Assembly: GCF_900104185.1 (NCBI RefSeq)
Contig: NZ_FNIZ01000008.1
Location: 1-64,000 of the forward strand
DNA from: Halobacillus aidingensis
Lineage (GTDB): Bacteria > Bacillota > Bacilli > Bacillales > Halobacillaceae
Length of the DNA: 64,000 bases
Direction: 5' to 3'
This document shows, in pieces, positions 6,124 through 13,263 of the stretch. How positions within the stretch are numbered: position 1 is the stretch's first letter; each line of letters opens with the position of its first letter. Below the pieces are notes generated by a model that saw only the letters and a program-made list of their open reading frames with translations, did not search any database and was not told the origin of the DNA. A program made the position numbers and the translations under genes.

Positions 6124-8355
6124 TCAACACGTATAAGTACCTCTCCAATACTTGTGATCATTGGTTGTGTCTGTGTTTTGGATATAAAACCAAAAACCTT
6201 TAGAGTTTAAAGCAGTATAATGTTCAGTAGCACCATAGGAACCATCAACATCAAAACTCACACCGGATGGAGTGTAGTCTTTTTCAATGTTGAAGTTTAC
6301 AGCATTTCCGCCAATGTTCTTTCCGGTTGAGCTATAAGGGTTGTATCCATATGCCCCACACATCCCCGTTTCACTAACAGTTCGGTAGAATTGCCCATCA
6401 TTTGCATCGAAGTATATCTTTGCAGAGGTGCTGGAACCGCCAAAATACACATCGTCTCCAAGCTGAATGTAGTCAGCAGATAATTGCATTCCAGCTGCAA
6501 TGGGACCAACGCCTCCATTTATCCGGGCTAAATTATTAAAAAAAATGGACTTCATGCTGCTACCGAAGTATTCGCCTAAATAGAGATTGTCTCCTATATT
6601 TGCGTCTGTAGCGACATCTATGGTTGACCCCGATGTAATGCTCGCCCCAATTAACTCACCTGTAAACGTTCCATCTACTGACGATAGCGTTCCAGTGATG
6701 GTCGCATTTTGAATGTCAGCATCAATAGCAATCATGCTTTCTGTTGTGAGGCTTATTATTATCGCATCGTTAGCTGTCAAGGTACCTGTTAAAATGGCGT
6801 TTTCGGCTATGATTTCATTCGTGATTAAAGTTCCATCTAAAACAGTTACCCCATCTTTATCACTGGTCACTGCATCAATAAGATCTTGTGCATCAGATAT
6901 ATCCGTTTTTGCACCTTCCAGATCAAGTAAAGCTGCGTCTATGCGGTCATTTGCGTCGCTGATTTCTTGTTGAGCTGCATCCAAAGCTGATTGAGCTGCT
7001 GTTTCCGCTTTTTCCTGGGCCCCTTCAGGCGTTTCTTTTTTATCCCAATTCCCACGGTCTCTTTCAACAACCTTTTCCACATTACGGACACGGCTTGCTG
7101 TTTCGAAACTATTACGGAAGTTTCCGAGAGTGACCTCGTCCAGATTGCTGTCATTTAAGTTCTGCTTGTAAATGATGATTGATGCTTCTATTTCGATGTT
7201 CGGCTGAACTTCTCGATCGAATCCATAAACTGTGTCCCCCAGGCGTGTTCTTAGATGTTCATATCCTTTTTTGTTCTGAAAGAGAACAACCTGAAAATCG
7301 TAAGTCCTCACCGCGTCCTTTTTAGTTTGGAGATCCTGCCAAGTATTGAATAGGAGTATGCCGGGATCCTCTTCCTGACCACTATACTCTCCGAAACGAT
7401 GTCGTCGCCCCTGATCATACCCCCATTCTTGAAGAGCATCGGGATCACCCACCCAAGTTTGCCCCAAGGGTTTATCTACAGGGTCACCATTCGCCACAGA
7501 CCATTCTACATCTGCAAAAGTAATACGTGGGCCGTCGTTTTCTTGTGAAGCTCCATAACCGTACAAAGCTGTTTTCACGCCTGTTGAATCCACAACACGA
7601 CTAGTACTCATGGTGTTCCGACCATGCTCAAAAGTCTGACCGTTGTCAAATCCTCTGCGCTTCAATACATCAATGTATCGTTTTGTTATGTTGGGGCCGT
7701 CTGCATCTACCCTCAAACGTCTTTCTCCCCCAAACAGTTTGATTAGCTCATAAACAGCATTTTTTACGCTGGTGCTTCCTATATTTACACTCTGGGTTCC
7801 GAAATCATCCACTTCTCCTACGGACACCCTTGTACCTGAAAGAACTGCTTTAAGAGCCGTTTCCAAGGTGACGTTATCTGCCTTGTATCCTCCAATCCAC
7901 TCATCAATTAGCTCGTAGTCTCCGCCCTCAGCAAAGACTTCCTTTTCAGGTCCTTCCGTACCGTTACGGTCACGCGGTTCGCGGATGATGAACTCAACTA
8001 AATGACCATCCCTGTCTACAATGACAGCGCGGCCTTCGTTCTGTATCCATGAAACCTCCGGGTTCCCAGCAGGGACTGTGAATTCTAAAGAGACCTCACC
8101 ATTTAATTCTTCCGTGTACCAACTATTGTAGTGAGGGATCTTCGCGGATTCTGCTCTTCCTTTTTCGCTCAGGTAGTGGTGACCAATTACACCGCCCGCT
8201 GAATGGACGTAATTCGCAGTACCTTTTCGCCCAAGAGGTGGAGGATGTCCTTTTGGGCCCAGGACTAAACGGAGTTGTTCATCTTTATCGTAAATCCAAA
8301 TTAGGGTAGACGTCCGAAATGGAATTTTATCTTGTGGTCCATAATGTTGACCCAT
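6124..8355 (-). CDS. Tail-associated/tail spike protein (prophage tail endopeptidase family)
   Basis: A 743-residue protein. The N-terminal ~350 residues resemble the prophage tail/minor structural protein family that forms the tail-tip hub (for example SLEFTVPAGNP, ELIKLFGGE). A helical region at about 420-490 is rich in Ala, Gln and Asp. Then comes GTLITNEIIAENAILTGTLT, a beta-repeat typical of tail fibre shafts, and an aromatic-rich C-terminal domain that may bind receptor. The ATG at 8355 has a perfect AGGAGG site. This gene normally follows dit directly; here the recombinase cassette and five small genes intervene. Confidence 0.88.
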   Translation of the reverse strand: MGQHYGPQDKIPFRTSTLIWIYDKDEQLRLVLGPKGHPPPLGRKGTANYVHSAGGVIGHHYLSEKGRAESAKIPHYNSWYTEELNGEVSLEFTVPAGNPEVSWIQNEGRAVIVDRDGHLVEFIIREPRDRNGTEGPEKEVFAEGGDYELIDEWIGGYKADNVTLETALKAVLSGTRVSVGEVDDFGTQSVNIGSTSVKNAVYELIKLFGGERRLRVDADGPNITKRYIDVLKRRGFDNGQTFEHGRNTMSTSRVVDSTGVKTALYGYGASQENDGPRITFADVEWSVANGDPVDKPLGQTWVGDPDALQEWGYDQGRRHRFGEYSGQEEDPGILLFNTWQDLQTKKDAVRTYDFQVVLFQNKKGYEHLRTRLGDTVYGFDREVQPNIEIEASIIIYKQNLNDSNLDEVTLGNFRNSFETASRVRNVEKVVERDRGNWDKKETPEGAQEKAETAAQSALDAAQQEISDANDRIDAALLDLEGAKTDISDAQDLIDAVTSDKDGVTVLDGTLITNEIIAENAILTGTLTANDAIIISLTTESMIAIDADIQNATITGTLSSVDGTFTGELIGASITSGSTIDVATDANIGDNLYLGEYFGSSMKSIFFNNLARINGGVGPIAAGMQLSADYIQLGDDVYFGGSSTSAKIYFDANDGQFYRTVSETGMCGAYGYNPYSSTGKNIGGNAVNFNIEKDYTPSGVSFDVDGSYGATEHYTALNSKGFWFYIQNTDTTNDHKYWRGTYTC

Positions 8356-8410
8356 AAATTGACCTCCTGACTCAATGTAGTTAGGCAATCGATATCACCA
8401 CCAATAAAAA

Positions 8411-8430
8411 AGAGCCCTATCCAGGACTCT
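8411..8430 (-). terminator. Terminator of the tail-region recombinase
   Basis: AGAG-CC and GG-CTCT arms with one mismatch form a hairpin overlapping the stop codon; on the minus strand it is followed by six U. It would insulate the tail spike gene from the recombinase transcript, so the tail spike gene may need its own promoter or read-through. Confidence 0.65.
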
Positions 8431-9286
8431 AAAAGTACTTTTTATACAATTGCCTTCTGCGCTCACCAGACAGCTGCGCATATAAGTATGTCGTCTTGAT
8501 GTTGCTATGCCCTAAAAAAGATTGGATGACTTCCATAGGAGCATCGTTATTCAATAAGTGTGTGGCATAAGAGTGACGAAGTTTATGCGGATACACGTTT
8601 TCGATACCGGCACGCCTCGCAATACGTTTGATAACCCAGCGCAACTGAGGGATTGACATCTTCCGTGGTTGACCGCCTTCTGACTTATATCTCCTCTCAG
8701 TAACAAACAAGCTAGTGTTCATATCATCCCTCGAGTTCAGATACTTTTTCAGCCAGATGCCACATTTAATGGAGAAGTACACCTCTCGCTCTTTGTCTCC
8801 TTTACCGATGACTACTATGGACCGGTCTTCCCAGTTGATAGCGTTCCGGTTAAGCTTTGCAATCTCACCGATACGACAACCGGTTGTAAAGAAGGCTTCA
8901 ATGATTGCGTGCTCCAGTGGAGTCTCACACGCTTCACGCAAGTTTTCAATTTCTTCTTCCCTCATCGCTTTCGGGATCCTTGGTCCTTGCTTTGGTTCCC
9001 GCAACTTAGCAGCAGGGTTTCCGACAATCAGCCCCTCGTTAACTGCCCACTTAAAAAGAGCTTTAAAATACTTCATGCGGTTTGCGATCGACGAGGGCTT
9101 CAAACGCTTTGCATCCTTGGCGAGGTATGCTTTTATCATTTTGAAGTCCACTTCTTCCAGCTCAAGATCTCCCGCATGTTCAATAAATAATCTGGATTGC
9201 AGCTTGTAAGACTTTAACGTATAAGGCGAATACCCCTCGAGTTGCCTGTCCAATTCGTATTGTTCCCACGCTTCTGAAAGTTTCAT
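8429..9286 (-). CDS. Second tyrosine recombinase (XerC/XerD-like), within the tail module
   Basis: A 285-residue tyrosine recombinase of Xer size. The N-terminal SAM-like core-binding domain covers residues 1-85. Catalytic residues are visible: Arg in FFTTGCRIGEIAKL, Lys near KGDKERE, HKLRHSYATHLL, the His in LGHSNIKTT and a Tyr in TTYLYAQ. It lacks the N-terminal arm-binding domain of the main integrase. The ATG at 9286 follows AAAGGAGAGGG. It is divergent from a ribbon-helix-helix gene and flanked by terminators, so it forms a separately regulated cassette. Possible roles are dimer resolution, a second integration reaction or rearrangement of tail genes; none is shown by the sequence. Confidence 0.92.
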   Translation of the reverse strand: MKLSEAWEQYELDRQLEGYSPYTLKSYKLQSRLFIEHAGDLELEEVDFKMIKAYLAKDAKRLKPSSIANRMKYFKALFKWAVNEGLIVGNPAAKLREPKQGPRIPKAMREEEIENLREACETPLEHAIIEAFFTTGCRIGEIAKLNRNAINWEDRSIVVIGKGDKEREVYFSIKCGIWLKKYLNSRDDMNTSLFVTERRYKSEGGQPRKMSIPQLRWVIKRIARRAGIENVYPHKLRHSYATHLLNNDAPMEVIQSFLGHSNIKTTYLYAQLSGERRRQLYKKYF

Positions 9287-9302
9287 GGTTTCCCTCTCCT
9301 TT

Positions 9303-9377
9303 AAGTTATATAACTTGTATAACTATAATATAAATAAAAGAAGAGAGGTTGTCAATATAAGTTATATAACTTATACT
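9303..9377. promoter_or_regulatory. Divergent promoters sharing one -35 box, flanked by palindromic operators
   Basis: The plus promoter is TTGTCA (9349-9354), 17 bp, TATACT (9372-9377). The minus promoter is TTGACA (complement of 9350-9355), 17 bp, TATATT (complement of 9327-9332). The two -35 boxes overlap by five bases. A perfect 20-bp palindrome TATAAGTTATATAACTTATA at 9356-9375 covers the spacer and -10 of the plus promoter, and a second AAGTTATATAACTT at 9303-9316 lies just downstream of the minus promoter. The ribbon-helix-helix protein beside it is the likely ligand. Confidence 0.8.
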
Positions 9378-9397
9378 GAGAAACGAGGTGATTAACC

Positions 9398-9553
9398 ATG
9401 GCAGTTGATAAAAATAAGAACGAGCAAATCCTTGTAACCTTCCCTAAAGAAATGGTTAAGGCAATCGAAGACCATTGGCACGAAAATAGGCTAAAGAACA
9501 GAAGTGAGGCTATCCGAGACTTAGTGAACAAAGGTCTGAAAAACTCTAATTAA
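9398..9553 (+). CDS. Ribbon-helix-helix (CopG/MetJ-like) regulator
   Basis: A 51-residue protein with the ribbon-helix-helix pattern: a basic N-terminus, the strand QILVTFPKEMV, a first helix, then RSEAIRDLVNKGL as second helix. GAGGTG lies 7 bases before the ATG. It is opposite to the phage tail genes and divergent from the tyrosine recombinase, with palindromes in the shared promoter, which is the classic arrangement of an autoregulated repressor controlling its neighbour. Recombinase-directionality factors can also be this small, so that is an alternative. Confidence 0.85.
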   Translation: MAVDKNKNEQILVTFPKEMVKAIEDHWHENRLKNRSEAIRDLVNKGLKNSN

Positions 9554-9565
9554 ATACACCTGAAA

Positions 9566-9601
9566 AAGGAGCCTTCCTAATTGGAAGAGCTCCTTCTTTT
9601 T
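9566..9601. terminator. Terminator after the ribbon-helix-helix gene
   Basis: A 12-bp interrupted stem (AAGGAGC-CTTCC with GGAAG-A-GCTCCTT, loop TAATT) is followed by CTTTTT on the plus strand and preceded by five A, so it can work in both directions. It also lies at the end of the convergent 83-residue tail-region gene. Confidence 0.85.
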
Positions 9602-9851
9602 ATTTCAAGTCTTCAAACTCCGTTTCAAAATCTAAATATCGAATAAGTTTCATTAGCATAAGAGCTTCTCCATTTTCAGAAGTTAGCTCAGACTCTATTT
9701 GATCGTAGCTGGTACTTCCCGGAGACTCATTATTCCTTTGTTCCAACAAATCAAACACTTGCTTGTTGTTTCTTTGAAGTATAGTAAGTAGGTGATTTTT
9801 ATCCAAAGTTCTCGGGGTCCCTGTTCCTTCTCTAACGAGTCTTTCATTCAT
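9600..9851 (-). CDS. Hypothetical tail-region protein
   Basis: An 83-residue, charged, mostly helical protein (residues around LLTILQRNNKQVFDLLEQ). The ATG at 9851 is chosen for its GGAGGGTGATC site; an upstream ATG at 9896 has none. It is the last gene of the run that starts at the tape measure before the recombinase cassette interrupts it. I do not recognise a family. Confidence 0.7.
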   Translation of the reverse strand: MNERLVREGTGTPRTLDKNHLLTILQRNNKQVFDLLEQRNNESPGSTSYDQIESELTSENGEALMLMKLIRYLDFETEFEDLK

Positions 9852-9905
9852 TCGATCACCCTCCAATTTTAATTTTTCATACTCAAGTGACGACATCCGT
9901 TAGTG

Positions 9906-10904
9906 CTACATTTCCATCAACCCATTAATCCAGATATTTGCACCTGAATTAACTACATCGTTTGCATCCGCTTTACAATGTCCTCGTTTTATTAATATTT
10001 CATTTGCTGCTTGCATAGGGGATTTATATCTAATGTTAGGGCGTGAAAAGTAGAATCTCATATTTGAATCTGGTGTTGTGATCAAATTCCCTGCATCGTC
10101 ATAAAACTTCACTTTAAACGAATTAGTCAATGGAACAGATAATTTCGGAGTGTAGTAACCGTCCCGACCTGTAATGGAAATGCTATACACATCATTACCT
10201 GTTATGTTCGCATGAGCAACTGTCAATTCTCCTGTTACATTATCAAAGCTAAAAGAGAAGTCATCGATGTTAGAGCCAATATATTTGAAAGATGAAGAGG
10301 TTGAGTCATAGTAAATATGACCCGACATGTTCTTTAGTAATGTAACAATAACTTGAGTGTCCGTGTAACTAACTGAATAATCAGCGTTCTCACGGTTGTT
10401 TGTCGGACTGATAACTTGCGGAATATCAGACGCACTAACTGGTGGATGGTCAATAACAACCTGTGATTTATCTGAACTTAGATAACCTGTCACAGATGAC
10501 GAAAAATACGATGGCAAGGTCAAGTTCCCATTACCATCTATTGCAACGTTCAAAGGGAAATGCAAGTGTATATACGAGTTTGTCGTGCCTACACTTGCCC
10601 CGCAAATAAGCCCGTCATTTGCGTATGTTTCATCTGGTGTGGCTATCAAAGTACCCACTTTTAAAGCGTTGGGAGTATGGTGAACATTAATTGAACCATT
10701 ATATAAACTTATAGCATCCATATTTACAGGAGCATGACCTATATCATCAATATAACCCCATCCCGTACCTGTGTTTCTTATTACACCTGCGAATGTTTGA
10801 ACGGACTTCCCAACTTGCCCTTTTACTCTCTCTTGGATGCGGCTATCTACTTCCCCGGTCACATCTACATTTATAATCTTATTGCTTTTACTACCATAAC
10901 CCAT
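9906..10904 (-). CDS. Probable tail tip/fibre protein of unknown family
   Basis: A 332-residue beta-rich protein, with many Ser, Thr, Asn and aromatic residues and few charged clusters, which is the composition of tail fibre or receptor-binding proteins. A charged N-terminal region (residues 1-35) could attach it to the tail. The ATG at 10904 has GGGAGG about 8 bases upstream and overlaps the TGA of the preceding gene. No specific domain is recognised; the structural role follows from position and composition only. Confidence 0.65.
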   Translation of the reverse strand: MGYGSKSNKIINVDVTGEVDSRIQERVKGQVGKSVQTFAGVIRNTGTGWGYIDDIGHAPVNMDAISLYNGSINVHHTPNALKVGTLIATPDETYANDGLICGASVGTTNSYIHLHFPLNVAIDGNGNLTLPSYFSSSVTGYLSSDKSQVVIDHPPVSASDIPQVISPTNNRENADYSVSYTDTQVIVTLLKNMSGHIYYDSTSSSFKYIGSNIDDFSFSFDNVTGELTVAHANITGNDVYSISITGRDGYYTPKLSVPLTNSFKVKFYDDAGNLITTPDSNMRFYFSRPNIRYKSPMQAANEILIKRGHCKADANDVVNSGANIWINGLMEM

Positions 10905-11371
10905 CAAGCATACCTCCCAATAATGTAAGAGGTTGAACCACTCACACTCACTTCATTAGAAGGTGTCCCTCCTACGGTAGCTTGAAAAGAATCATCAGCA
11001 GGGACAGTGATGTCAATATTATTCACTGTGAATACCCCGTCTGCGGTGTCACGGTTGTAAATTTCAATAGCTTGGATATTTTCCGCGAAGCTTACAACTC
11101 CACTCGCAGCATCCACTTCTGTTTTCTGTTCTTGAAGTTTACTCCCCGTTAGTTGAGTATCTAAGGTTTGATTCAGGCGATCGTTTGTTGCTGTGATCAG
11201 TGTCTTCAAATCGTTCAATTGAGACTGCATTTGAACCGCCTGGATGGGTAGTGGATTTGCTTCTCCTGTTTCAGGATAAGTTCCATCAGTCTTCTTCCAC
11301 GAACCCGTAAATCCAGGCTTTTCTCCAGGTAATGGATTGGACTCTCTAGGTAAACGTCCTTGTTCAGCCAT
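10904..11371 (-). CDS. Hypothetical tail tip/baseplate protein
   Basis: A 155-residue protein. Residues 1-45 are Pro/Gly-rich (LPRESNPLPGEKPG), followed by a helical stretch (QMQSQLNDLKTLITATNDRL) and a beta-rich C-terminus ending in SGSTSYIIGRYA. The ATG at 11371 has AAGGAGTGGG. It overlaps both neighbours by a few bases, showing one tail operon. A role as a short fibre or adaptor is likely from context; no family is recognised. Confidence 0.7.
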   Translation of the reverse strand: MAEQGRLPRESNPLPGEKPGFTGSWKKTDGTYPETGEANPLPIQAVQMQSQLNDLKTLITATNDRLNQTLDTQLTGSKLQEQKTEVDAASGVVSFAENIQAIEIYNRDTADGVFTVNNIDITVPADDSFQATVGGTPSNEVSVSGSTSYIIGRYA

Positions 11372-11678
11372 TGTTACCCACTCCTTCAATAATTCTTATT
11401 GGTATGAAACCTTCGCCAGGGAAACTCAACACGCGGCCATCTTCATAGGTCACTTTGAATTCTCCTTGGAAATAACCCAGTTCATTAAAAAAAGTATCCT
11501 CAATGGGATACATCACTTTACCATTCTCGGGATCTATGACTTGAGCATACCCTTCGATACCGTTACTCATATAAAATCGAACCGTTTTTCCGGTTAAATT
11601 CTCTTCTTTTCCCTTTCGACTTAACACAGCCACGATGCCTTCACCTGTATCCCCTTTTTTAATCACCAGCGTTCTCAT
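11364..11678 (-). CDS. BppU N-terminal-like baseplate protein
   Basis: A 104-residue protein that starts MRTLVIKKGDTGEGIVAVLS and continues LTGKTVRFYMSN, the pattern of the N-terminal domain of phage baseplate upper proteins and similar Firmicutes tail proteins. Only this domain is present, so it may act as an adaptor for a separate fibre. The start at 11678 overlaps the previous small gene by 20 bases and has an AAAGGGCGG site; 11699 is an alternative. Confidence 0.7.
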   Translation of the reverse strand: MRTLVIKKGDTGEGIVAVLSRKGKEENLTGKTVRFYMSNGIEGYAQVIDPENGKVMYPIEDTFFNELGYFQGEFKVTYEDGRVLSFPGEGFIPIRIIEGVGNNG

Positions 11679-11796
11679 TGATTGGTTCCGCCCTTTCATA
11701 AGAGGTCTGCCCTGCCAAGCCCATCTGGACTGTCTCCACACGGACACGCCCTACTTTCACCGTTCGTTCATCCCTTATAATTTCAGCTTTTGTCAT
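11659..11796 (-). CDS. Small tail-operon protein
   Basis: A 45-codon gene starting MTKAEIIRDERTVKVGRVRV, squeezed between the end of dit and the BppU-like gene, with AGAGGGTG before the ATG at 11796. It starts 12 bases after the Dit stop codon and overlaps the next gene by 20 bases, which is the spacing of a real gene in this operon. Function unknown. Confidence 0.65.
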   Translation of the reverse strand: MTKAEIIRDERTVKVGRVRVETVQMGLAGQTSYERAEPINENAGD

Positions 11797-11808
11797 GATT
11801 ACACCCTC

Positions 11809-13263
11809 TTACTTATAGGTATTGGTATAACTGACTGAAGCATTTACGGATCCATTACTTGCAACCACTAGTTGATTGTATCCAGGCGCCAAAGGAAACA
11901 TCTGCGTCCTGACATCTGCCAACGTAAGCTGCGGCTCTCCGTTTTTCGCAATCAAACCTGTCCTAGTATCGATTGTGATTTTATCTCCAGCTTCAGCCAT
12001 AATCGGTACTTCAGATTCGCCCTGCGGCTGGTTGATCTTATATAATTTGATGTCTTTAATTTTCATATCTGTTGATGAAGTCAGTGGCCAAATGCGCATG
12101 GCTACTTGAACATCTGTAATTGGTGCCATATATTGACCCGCATTATCAGTATAACGAAGAGTGGAGTACACCCAGTTATGGACCCCATTCTCAATCTTAG
12201 CAAAGTACCAACGCCATATATCGCCTTCACGGACAATCCGGATAACCCCGTCGAAGTCGTTCCATCCATATGGATATTTCGCAAAGGCATAAACCTTGTG
12301 GCCAGTATTGTAATCTCCAACTTGACCAAAACCAAAGTTCTGATCCTGACCTTCCCAGGCATCCCCAAAACCGACTTTGCCCATGGTGTTTCCATTTGCA
12401 TCACGAAGATACACATCCATGAGACCTGTTTCAAAATTAATGTTAGGGCTTTGAATAAGAATATCCGCCCGGAAATCTTGAAGAGATTGCCCAATCCCTT
12501 TGATTAGCGAAGGACCTTGCCATTTATGAGGAAGAATTTCTTCTCCAACCAATTCTGCGTAAAAACCATCGCTATCGGCGCCCATTTCCCCACTGATATA
12601 TCCATTATCAACTTCTTGGGCAGTAGTCCATGAACTGGTACTTGTCATAGTGTCATGAAAGACCAGTTCTTCTTTCTGGAAAGCCGTTTCTGTTCTTGCT
12701 TTGTTCCGCCCAAGGATGATGGACGGGGACCCACCAGCTTGATTTTCTAGAGATAAATTAGTGATTTCGAGTCTTGTAATGGATTGAATTACATCGATCT
12801 CGAAAACAGGATAGGCTTCTGCAGTACCTTCATTAAACAACGTAGTATGAGAACCAAGGCTTTGCGGAGGAACATCCGCTCCATAACCATTAGGGTCTAG
12901 ACAGAGAAACTGAATTGTACCACTTCTCTTGTCCACAAAACGCGTCAAATCTTCAATTGTATTTGTTACAACCGCATAATAGTAACGTCCCGGTTCATCA
13001 TCAAATTGAAGCACCGCTTTTTCCTCAGTAAACAGCCAATCGGCCAATTCGTCCTTTATTTGCAATGCATGGGCATCATCTAATACTTTAAACCCTACAG
13101 GCTGCTGAATTAAAAGGGGTCCTCTCCGTGTAGATTGGAGGAATGACCCATCCGTACCCGGAATATCAATTGTCGTTCTATTAATGGGAGCAAAAGGCGG
13201 TTTGGATCTCCCCTCCAATAAGTGAATCCATGGTTTCCTTGTTGAATTAAAGGTTAGGTTCAA
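11809..13263 (-). CDS. Distal tail protein (Dit) with a large inserted domain
   Basis: A 484-residue distal tail protein. The N-terminal ~150 residues match the siphophage tail component family (TTIDIPGTDGSFLQSTRRGP, then FDDEPGRYYYAVV). Residues about 200-390 form an inserted, beta-rich domain with many Trp, Tyr and Gly (YAFAKYPYGWNDFDG, IVREGDIWRWYF), resembling the carbohydrate-binding insertions of so-called evolved Dit proteins. The C-terminal part returns to the Dit galectin-like pattern (FPLAPGYNQLVV). The start is a TTG at 13263 overlapping the tape measure stop, after a GGGGGG-rich site. Confidence 0.88.
   Translation of the reverse strand: MNLTFNSTRKPWIHLLEGRSKPPFAPINRTTIDIPGTDGSFLQSTRRGPLLIQQPVGFKVLDDAHALQIKDELADWLFTEEKAVLQFDDEPGRYYYAVVTNTIEDLTRFVDKRSGTIQFLCLDPNGYGADVPPQSLGSHTTLFNEGTAEAYPVFEIDVIQSITRLEITNLSLENQAGGSPSIILGRNKARTETAFQKEELVFHDTMTSTSSWTTAQEVDNGYISGEMGADSDGFYAELVGEEILPHKWQGPSLIKGIGQSLQDFRADILIQSPNINFETGLMDVYLRDANGNTMGKVGFGDAWEGQDQNFGFGQVGDYNTGHKVYAFAKYPYGWNDFDGVIRIVREGDIWRWYFAKIENGVHNWVYSTLRYTDNAGQYMAPITDVQVAMRIWPLTSSTDMKIKDIKLYKINQPQGESEVPIMAEAGDKITIDTRTGLIAKNGEPQLTLADVRTQMFPLAPGYNQLVVASNGSVNASVSYTNTYK

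Noticed and set aside
9303-9553. Toxin-antitoxin interpretation of the ribbon-helix-helix gene
   Set aside because: Antitoxins of this fold are normally followed by a toxin gene in the same operon. Here the gene is followed by a terminator and its partner is a divergent recombinase.
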